DNA of 28,002 bases from Lyophyllum atratum (Eukaryota > Basidiomycota > Agaricomycetes > Agaricales > Lyophyllaceae), in NCBI GenBank assembly GCA_014905825.1, contig JACGCN010000131.1, positions 1-28,002 on the forward strand, written 5' to 3'. Position 1 is the stretch's first letter; each line of letters opens with the position of its first letter. The notes under the pieces were generated by a model. It did no database searches. It worked only from the letters and a program-made list of their open reading frames with translations, and had not been told where the DNA came from. A program made the translations under genes and the position numbers. Below are positions 21,138 to 28,002 of the stretch, one piece after another.

Positions 21138-22505
21138 TTACTCCCTTACCACGATCGATGCCAAACCGCTTCCCGTACCAATGCACATGGAGATGACACC
21201 GACCTTCTCTCCCTGCCTCTCGAGCTCAGGCAGCAGAGTCGCCAGCTGTCTAGCACCAGTAGCACCAAGAGGGTGACCGAGAGCGATTGCACCACCCTTG
21301 GGGTTGACACGCTCCTCCTGCAGTCCGAGCTCGCGCATGCAGTAGATGGCCTGGGATGCGAACGCCTCGTTGAGCTCCCAGATGCCGACGTCGGCAACAG
21401 TGAGGCCAGCCATCGCCAGAACCTTCGGGATGGCGACAGCGGGGCCGACACCCATCTCGTCGGGCTTGACACCGGCGACAGCGGTGGCGACGAACTTGGC
21501 GATGGGGGTGTAGCCGAGCGCCTCGGCGACGTCGCGGCGCATCATTAGTGCCGCGGCCGCTCCGTCCGAGACCTGCGAAGAGTTACCGGCGGTCGAGGTG
21601 CCGTCGGCCTTGAAGGCGGGCTTGAGCTTGCCCATGGACTCGAAGGTGGCCGTGGGACGGACTCCGTCGTCGGCGGAGACGAGCTTGCGAGTGACCTCGT
21701 CGGGCTTCTCGGGGTCCTCGATCCACCGTGTCTCCATGGGAACGATTTCGGCGTCGAAGAGCCCGGCCTTCTGCGCGGCGGCTGCCTTCTGGTGCGACTT
21801 GGCTGCGAACCGGTCTTGGTCCTCACGGGTGACGCCGTAGCGCGAAGCCACGTTCTCGGATGTAAGTCCCATCGGCTATAAATATATTCGTCAGCGACAA
21901 TTTCCCTCAAAGAGACCGCATCCGGGACAGGAGTCATTACCATGATACAATCCAAAGCATCCTGAGAGTGCGAGTTCTTCAGCTCCGGCGACAGGTCAAC
22001 GGGAATAGCGCGGGAGCCGTAGTTCCTCGTCATACTCTCGACACCACCGGCAATACCGATCTGCAGCATTCCGGTCTGGATCTGCTGCGCGACGTTGGTT
22101 ACGGCCTGCAGTCCGGAAGAGCATTGTCGGTTGACGGTGTTGAACGCGGTGGAGTAGGGGAATCCGGCGTGGATGATGGACATGCGGCCGGCTTTGGCAC
22201 CGCCGAGCTCGGGGAGGACGTTTCCGATCGTTACATCTTCGACCAGGGCGGGATCGATCTTGGTCTTGTTGAGGGTTGCTCGCAGGACCTACGGCGACCT
22301 GTCAGTCACCAGCTCACACGTGTTGGGTGGGAAAGCTGGGTGGGAAAGGTGGGGCGGGGCGCAATACGTGTGCGAGCATCTCCTCGGGATAGGTATTTCT
22401 GAAGCCACCTTTGTTTGCGCGTGTCACTGGAGTTCGCAGAGCGGATACGAAGACGACATCCGACGCGTTCTTCTGGAGGATGTTGGATAGCCCGCGTTTA
22501 AGCAT
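21138..22505 (-). CDS. 3-ketoacyl-CoA thiolase (acetyl-CoA acyltransferase)
   Basis: This enzyme cleaves 3-ketoacyl-CoA with CoA to acetyl-CoA and a shortened acyl-CoA, the last step of fatty-acid beta-oxidation. Exons are 22505-22368, 22288-21941 and 21875-21138, giving 407 residues. Introns are 79 nt (GTATTG donor) and 65 nt (GTAATG donor). Family features are VSALRTPVTRANKGGF near the N-terminus, the acyl-accepting nucleophile Cys102 in NRQCSSGLQA, GGVESMTRNYGSRA, NEAFASQA (331-338), the general-base His363 in GGAIALGHPLGATGAR, and Cys393 in CIGTGSG. All three catalytic residues are present. The set of motifs matches the POT1/KAT peroxisomal group better than acetoacetyl-CoA thiolases. However, the N-terminus MLKRGLSNILQKNASD lacks a clean PTS2, and the C-terminus VVRE is not PTS1, so the compartment is unclear. 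The ATG has A at -3. Confidence 0.95.
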
Positions 22506-22628
22506 CTTGTGTTCGTTCGAGTCAATTCGTTCAATCTATTCGAGTAGTAGTAGTGTCGTAATCGTAGCCGTCTGCTGAGCTGCGTCGGTAGAAATGAAGT
22601 ATTCCACAAGGCGGGGCAGACATCTCGG

Positions 22629-22637
22629 TTTTATATA
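22629..22637 (-). promoter_or_regulatory. TATA box of the thiolase gene
   Basis: On the minus strand TATATAAAA lies about 125-130 nt upstream of the thiolase ATG, a normal position for a fungal TATA element. A CCAAT core is on the plus strand at about 22745. I looked for the fatty-acid response core CCTCGG in this upstream region and found only partial CTCGG matches. Confidence 0.5.
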
Positions 22638-23208
22638 TGGACCGTCCATCCGAGCTCGGAGCGGGTTGATGATTTCAAAGAAGTAATTCGGATATCTGTT
22701 GCCACCCCACATCCGAGCAACCCTAGCTCCCGACTAATTTTCCGCCAATGGGGAGGGATCATTCGTGGTGGGGTTGGGACTGTGGGGCATTTCCTAGGGA
22801 GGCGCCGAAGCGTCGGGGACTCGGGGATGAGACGCAACGAGAATTTAACTATCCGTAAATCTAGTGTAGGTTTGCTTTCCGTTTCCAGACTTCCGGTATT
22901 TCCGCATGATTCTAACTGGAGTATGGTTGTCTACGGCTCATGGGTTATCACTCGAATTACATTGCTCACAGAAATATCACTCCATCCGACTCCGCTCCGC
23001 AAGCCCGTCGCGGCACGAAGCGATGGGTTTCATCACTTGGCCGATGATTTTCCAATTCAGTTGCGGGCTCAGTCCAATCAATTCATCAAGTACTAAATAT
23101 AGTATCTACAAGCTCAACCCTCCCAAACTCCGTCGTAAATCGTAAGGAAAACAAGTAAAACAAGAAAGAAAAAGAAAAAGCAGAAATCATCTCGAATCAA
23201 CGAACTAA
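22638..23208. other. Intergenic region between tandem minus-strand genes
   Basis: This holds the upstream region of the thiolase gene and the A-rich 3' flank of the Vip1-like gene (23150-23180). No further gene was recognised. Confidence 0.5.
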
Positions 23209-24147
23209 TTACACCTTTTCAGTAGCGACATCCTGAGCAGTTCCCTTAACATCGTCAAATGCGTGCTGCAACTGTCCCGCGGCGCCGGCCTTCGACTCGG
23301 CCTCGGCCTTGGCACCCGCCTTAGAGCAGCCAGCACACGCGCACTTTCCAACCTCGCAGCCACAGGCACCCGCCGCACCGCCGCAAGCGCACGTGGTCTG
23401 GTCGGGAGCAACGAACGGCTTGCCGTCGGCCGTGGCGCCGAGGTCCTGGCTCTGGCGCTTCTTCTGGATCTTGAGGTCGGCGAGACGCTTGGCCTCGTTG
23501 TGGATGTCGAGGACTTGCTCTGCGCCCGTCTGATAGAAGTTGCGGACCTTCTGTCCCGTCGGGGTGCCGAGGGCGTGTTCGAAGTAGCGCTGGAGACCGG
23601 TAGTGGCGTTCACGGCCTTCTCGGTGATGTGGTACTGCGAGTCGGCCGCCTTCGCCTTCTCGGTCACGTGCACCTTCGAGTCGATCGTGTTGAAGGCGTT
23701 CGTCAGGTACGAGGCGAACTTGGTCGTGAAAGAAGTCTTCTTGTCGAAGTCGATGCCCTTCTGCAAGACCGTGTCGCCAATGTTGTAACCGGCGGCAAGG
23801 TACTCGGCCATCACAGCGGTGCGCGGCTTGTTTTCTTGCAGGATCTCGCCGTCGGGGCCGATATCGCCCGAGGGGGCGAGATGCGAGCCCGCAATGTCGT
23901 CGATGGTGTGCGCGGCGGAGACGGTGAGCGGCTGGTTGTTTAGCGGAGTGCCATCGAGAAGAACGGCGGTCTTGGCGGCCGATTCACGCTCGAAAGTGAT
24001 GGTTGCGCTGAGAGGGGCGTCGACGGCGCCGGAGGACGGCGTCAGCTTGATGCTGTTGATCTTGCCGCAGAAGCTGAAGAAGTTGGAGACGTCACGTTCG
24101 GACGTGCCCGCAGCGATGTTGGAGACGTGGACGGTTGCGAGAGTCAT
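23209..24147 (-). CDS. Vip1-like RRM protein with metallothionein-like cysteine tail
   Basis: This intronless frame encodes 312 residues. Residues 3-80 form an RNA recognition motif: RNP2 is VHVSNI (6-11), and the RNP1 position (about 46-53, LSATITFE) lacks the usual aromatic residues, so RNA binding may be atypical. The middle, about residues 108-235, is helical and charged (GYNIGDTVLQKGIDFDKK, FASYLTNAFNTIDSKV, then KIQKKRQS). This arrangement matches the fungal Vip1 family, which was named for association with the actin cytoskeleton. At 253-274 seven cysteines follow the pattern CxC-x6-CxC-x4-CxC-x2-C; the only other cysteine is Cys27. I chose the ATG at 24147 because an upstream in-frame ATG at 24318 lies in leader-like pyrimidine-rich DNA. 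The C-terminus is Ala/Lys/Asp-rich. The gene is tandem with the thiolase. Confidence 0.85.
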   Translation of the reverse strand: MTLATVHVSNIAAGTSERDVSNFFSFCGKINSIKLTPSSGAVDAPLSATITFERESAAKTAVLLDGTPLNNQPLTVSAAHTIDDIAGSHLAPSGDIGPDGEILQENKPRTAVMAEYLAAGYNIGDTVLQKGIDFDKKTSFTTKFASYLTNAFNTIDSKVHVTEKAKAADSQYHITEKAVNATTGLQRYFEHALGTPTGQKVRNFYQTGAEQVLDIHNEAKRLADLKIQKKRQSQDLGATADGKPFVAPDQTTCACGGAAGACGCEVGKCACAGCSKAGAKAEAESKAGAAGQLQHAFDDVKGTAQDVATEKV

Positions 24148-26556
24148 GGTTGAGGAGGGAGTTGTTGGTATGTTTTGTGTGTGTGAGATGGTTTTGGGTA
24201 TGAGGAGGATGGGCTTGACGAGATCGAGGAGACGAAGAGGGGGAATAGAGTTGTTTTTAAGGGCGGTGGCTTTACCATGCACGCGATCGCAAACATCCCA
24301 CTTCGGGGGTGGACGCATACGTCATACATGGCGGGGGCGCAGCCACGCAACGTCATAGCGCCACGCGTAGGCATGTGAAAATGAGAGCATGCGCCACAAT
24401 GCAAGGAATCGCCTCGCGGAATCTTGGACAGCCGAGAGCACATGTGATTTCGCCGAATTGTTTTGCTTGCTCGCGGTGCAGGAAGCTTCTGGAATAAGCG
24501 CAACTGTCGTGACATTGGAATTATGTTGGAGCGGTGGATCCCGGTAACAATTCCCGTTTCGGTCGAAGAAAGCGAGCACCCAAATGATGCTTGAGTGGTA
24601 GCGAAGACCTGGAGTATGTAGCATCATGGAACATCATCATGATTAGCACAGAGGACTCACGACGTACCTACATAGAGCAGGATGGTTGGATGTTGTTTCT
24701 CTCTCCCCCCACCGAGCGCCACGAGGGTATCGACGACAATTGATCGCACACTGATGAGCCCCGCTAGCAGCCGACGAACCGGATGGCCATTGAGTCGAGC
24801 GGCTACGGAATAGCGACAGACACGGAAGACGAAACCTTTCACTTCCGACATCCCTAGTATCGACGAGCACATGGCGGACTAGCATAGTGAGCCTACGATT
24901 GTCTGGGATAGTATCCATTCTCGCTGGTAACCCCGGCATTGGCAGAACGAAGTTCCTTTCAGCGATGCGTGTTGGGCGCCTCCTCGATGGGATGTTGACC
25001 GTTCTGTAGGTTTCTGGTGTTTAGGAAAATCCGCATATCCTAGGTAGGTATTCAACCAAGAAGGTGTCCGATATCTGAGCGAGCTTCATCCCGCAGACCG
25101 GGTTTATTTCGACGTTGAAGTGTGGGCACTTGCGGATCAGTCAGCATAGCATGCGGTTTCCTCCAGACGGCGAACAGGAAGCAATGGTTGACGATTGTCA
25201 CGCCTTCGCCTAGTGAAGAGAGCTACTAGGTACAAGACACTCAAGTACATAGGAATGCTACAAACCATAGCCACCGCTGCCGGACGGGGGTGTGAGGCCC
25301 GAGTAAATGCAGCCCTACACAATGGATGCGTTTTCTCGTGCAAGTCATTGAAAGCCGACGTCAACTCCAATCTCACGGTTCGCTAAGGGAGTGCCCAAAG
25401 TCCATAACGAAGACTACCGGAAGTACATAGAGAGACAGATTAGATAGATGGTGCTTCCCGTCGGGCTACATAGCCCAACATATACATGCTCGTTCGATCC
25501 AAGGCACAATACTCTCGCGCGATTCAAGGCTTCTGAAGCGCATACGGTCCGTCAAGGGCTATTGCCGGCTCCACCGGCACGACATGTAGGACCTTCAGGA
25601 TCGCGAGTCTTCTAGAGCTTCCGGGCGTCAGACGTCTAGCAGTGCTGACAGGAACCTCTTATAGATCTTTAAGGCTTAGGCGAAACTTTCCGCGCGCACA
25701 AGTCCTCTTGTTGGAGCAAACCAAGAGTCATCGGGATATAGGTACTTCAAGCCAGTGGCTTCAACCCAAGCAGCCATCGACCGTGCCGGTAGGCAATGTT
25801 ATGTGAGCAATCCATTTTCAGATCACTGTGGCCAATAAACATCCGGTAAAGGGAGCAACGCTTGCGGGTCCGTGTTTTTGGGCTGTGTTGGCTGGTTTCC
25901 TCTTTCAGTCGATGTTTCTTGTTGTACCTGGAGATCGGCCAAGAACATCCAGATACTTTGGATAGTATGAACAAACTTGCAGTGTGTTCAAAGCCATACA
26001 GCAGGTGGCGTCGGCGTCGGATGGTTCGAGTCGAGTGATCCTGCCACCTCGTAGCTGACTGGGTACCTACGGTATCCCCTCGTCTGATGATTTGAAGAGC
26101 CATGTATCAACACAATGGCATCAATGGCATGGTCACTGAACCATACTCATCACCAGCAACCACCAGCAACCACCACGTATGAGTGAGTGAGTGAGTGGGT
26201 GATCAGTACCTAGAGATGTAGGTATCATAGCTATGCATACAAATTCCCCATGTCCATTCATCCATCCTCCATTACCTACAATAACACACCACATCCCCAC
26301 TGACCCCACCCACCCCCCGTTGATCCGTTGATCCCAAGGGCCAAATCAAATAAAAAATGCAGTCATTAATCCAGCAAATCAAACAAAGCAAAGAAAGCAA
26401 GCACTTTTCCCTGCCGTAACTACCGTACCGTATCCCCCGTATCCCCCGTATCCCAATTCCATCCCTACGCCGTGTCCCATCTGTTTAGAAAGATAAAATG
26501 AAAGATAAAAATAAAAAATAAAAAACAGAAGAGCCAATGCACACACCACAAACATA

Positions 26557-26598
26557 CAGACCACACACAGACCACACACAGACCACACACAGACCACA
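26557..26598. repeat. 11-bp tandem array, four copies
   Basis: Four copies of CAGACCACACA run in direct succession, the last one ending in CACAT. It forms part of the low-complexity block downstream of the right-edge gene. Confidence 0.85.
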
Positions 26599-26975
26599 TA
26601 AAATGAAGGAAAGACAAGCCCCCTCCCTCCCTCCCTCCCTGCCGTGAGAGCATAGGTAGGACGGAAATCCCGAAGGCAAAGGCAAGGCAAGATATCTCGC
26701 TCGCTGCAATGCACACCCCACCCCGCAACACCCAACTCTCCCCGCCGCGCCGCGCAGTAACCAACATAAGAAGTAAGTAACTCACAAAAACGTAATGATG
26801 CCAGATGCCAGATGCCACAAAGCAGAATAAGTATCACCGGAAAACAAAAACAGAACAAACCAGAACAAAAAACCAAAGACATAGGAAAGAAGAAAGAAAG
26901 AAGAAGGAAATTGGAATACAATGAAGCCCCCCATCCCCCCATCCCCCATCCCCCCATCCCCCGCCCCCAAAAGCT

Positions 26976-27009
26976 ATGATGATGATGATGACGATGACGA
27001 TGATGAAGA
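26976..27009. repeat. GAT/GAC trinucleotide repeat
   Basis: About nine consecutive GAT or GAC triplets on the plus strand (ATC/GTC on the minus strand), about 60 bases beyond the stop codon of the right-edge gene. Confidence 0.85.
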
Positions 27010-27071
27010 AAAAAGCGCCACACAAACTCCTAGTAAAATAGGCATGAAAAAAAATATGCCTGCCTGCCTGT

Positions 27072-28002
27072 CTAGTGGGATGCTCCCGCACGAGTGCCAA
27101 CCTTCCACAACATCCTGCCGCCGGGCCCGCCCTTCTTCCTCCTGGCGATCTCGATACCGATACCACCATGGCCAAAAGTGCTGACGGCGCTCTCCTCCCA
27201 GCAGAGCACGTCGGGGTAGGTGTCGGCTCTATCGATAATCTCACTTCCGTTCTCACTAGGGTTCTTGCGCTCACCACCACCCTGCTGCTGATCCTGATGT
27301 GCCTTCAATTCACGCTTCCTTCTCCTCTCCCTCTCCTGGATGACCGCCGACGACAGCTCGAAGGCTCGTCTCCTTCCGTTGCGCGCCAGAGCGTTGTGCT
27401 CCAGGATCTGCTTCATCACGTCGAAAGGGATGCTGAGCAGGACCGTGGACTGGATCTGACGGATCATCCGCTGGTGCTGGTTGGCAGCGGAAACGGCAGG
27501 CGTCGAGACGGCCGACGGGGGTGGATGATCACCGGTGCCGAAACGACTCAAAAACTTGCTGTGCGGGGCCCTAAAGTCGATCTTGAACCCATCAGGAATG
27601 CTGTGGGCGAAAAGATCTATGGCCTCTTCGAGCAGTCCATCTGTGAATGTCCAGTGAGGTGAACTCAGAGCCTTGTCGCTCCTCATTTCCTCCGAGTCGT
27701 AGAGAAGGAACTTCAGCAGTCGCTCGAACGCACCGCCTTCCAGATGGAGTCCCCAACGCTTGATGTTGTCGATGGCCTTGAACACGATGTCGTCCAGTCC
27801 CAGCAGGACACCAGCGGCAAAAATCTGGATCGATCTCTCCAGCATCCGAACCTGCTGTGAACGAGACTCGTCATCGGCCGGCATTGGACTGTGGGCAGCC
27901 GAGGACGTATCGTCGCTGTTGGCATCGCTGGGCATAGCTCCGATCTGACCAACGGTGTGGTGGGCCGCGTGCTCGGGATTCAGGAAGGCATCCAGCTCCC
28001 AG
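27072..28002 (-). CDS. Conserved fungal protein, C-terminal part (tentatively BTB/POZ-associated)
   Basis: The frame is open to the right edge of the window and reads inward from WELDAFLNPEHAAHHT, so the start lies beyond 28002; the ATG at 27935 is probably internal. About 309 residues are visible with no intron. Features in order are a low-complexity Asp/Ser segment (SDANSDDTSSAAHSP), a conserved-looking helical domain with ERSIQIFAAGVLLGLDDIV and KAIDNIKRWGLHLEGGAFERL, a section with WTFTDGLLEEAIDLFAHSIP, one with IPFDVMKQILEHNALA, and a basic stretch (ERERRRKRELKAHQ). It ends with a basic segment and TAG at 27074-27072. I associate this layout with C-terminal regions of uncharacterised fungal BTB/POZ proteins, but the BTB fold itself would be outside the window and the match is from memory. 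Confidence 0.6.
   Translation of the reverse strand, partial: WELDAFLNPEHAAHHTVGQIGAMPSDANSDDTSSAAHSPMPADDESRSQQVRMLERSIQIFAAGVLLGLDDIVFKAIDNIKRWGLHLEGGAFERLLKFLLYDSEEMRSDKALSSPHWTFTDGLLEEAIDLFAHSIPDGFKIDFRAPHSKFLSRFGTGDHPPPSAVSTPAVSAANQHQRMIRQIQSTVLLSIPFDVMKQILEHNALARNGRRRAFELSSAVIQERERRRKRELKAHQDQQQGGGERKNPSENGSEIIDRADTYPDVLCWEESAVSTFGHGGIGIEIARRKKGGPGGRMLWKVGTRAGASH

Larger units (their letters stand above)
24148..27071. other. Long intergenic region with low-complexity right end
   Basis: The left end is the leader and promoter of the Vip1-like gene. No reading frame in the remainder is convincing. Between about 26150 and 27010 the DNA becomes strongly low-complexity: a GAGT run (26180-26200), CCCCGTATC repeats (26427-26455), an 11-bp tandem array (26557-26598), CCCT runs (26620-26640), CCCCCAT runs (26927-26960) and a GAT run (26976-27005). 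This lies beyond the stop codon of the right-edge gene and may include its 3'UTR. Confidence 0.6.

Noticed and set aside
23263..23943. 226-codon plus-strand frame opposite the Vip1-like gene
   Set aside because: Leu/Arg/Gly/Val-rich antisense shadow of a well-supported coding sequence, with no motif of its own.
26379..27023. 214-codon minus-strand frame
   Set aside because: It consists of translated simple repeats (His, Cys/Val, Gly/Trp runs), with no domain.

Overview
This window looks like nuclear DNA of a filamentous ascomycete, probably a Eurotiomycete. The evidence is short GT-AG introns of about 58-84 nt with CTAAC/CTGAC-type branch points, long pyrimidine-rich leaders, gene density of roughly one per 3-4 kb, a fungal-type seven-helix rhodopsin-domain protein, and intergenic DNA rich in CCTAGG/GGTACC-type palindromes. 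The genus is inference.

Layout: 1-3175 is mostly intergenic, with two unassigned reading frames. 3176-4559 (-) is a five-exon rhodopsin-domain (PTH11/SAT4-like) integral membrane protein. 4560-8700 is intergenic with small direct repeats. About 8710-9702 (-) is the decayed C-terminal half of a type-B carboxylesterase. 9703-11936 is intergenic and holds a 12-bp tandem array beside a 44-nt hairpin. 12320-13593 (+) is a four-exon type I DAHP synthase behind an ATG-free, pyrimidine-rich leader with a probable 5'UTR intron. 14151-14762 (-) is a small conserved-looking protein ending in a CxxC...VPGHY tail, interrupted by one in-frame TAG. 15790-16628 (+) is ribosomal protein eL13. 18456-18782 (+) is a small predicted secreted protein and 20072-20269 (+) a small predicted membrane protein. 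21138-22505 (-) is a three-exon 3-ketoacyl-CoA thiolase. 23209-24147 (-) is a Vip1-like RRM protein with a metallothionein-like cysteine tail. 24148-27071 is intergenic and low-complexity toward its right end. 27072 to the right edge (-) is the C-terminal part of a conserved fungal protein that runs out of the window.

The genes are ordinary housekeeping functions (aromatic amino acid entry step, translation, fatty-acid or acyl-CoA thiolysis, RNA binding) plus accessory membrane or secreted proteins. They do not form an obvious pathway cluster; the window reads as core chromosome with scattered decayed DNA. The observations most worth a second look are the 7-cysteine metallothionein-like tail on the RRM protein, the in-frame TAG/missing-donor puzzle at 14511, the esterase relic, and the structured elements in front of the DAHP synthase gene. 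I did not find a convincing new multi-gene system.
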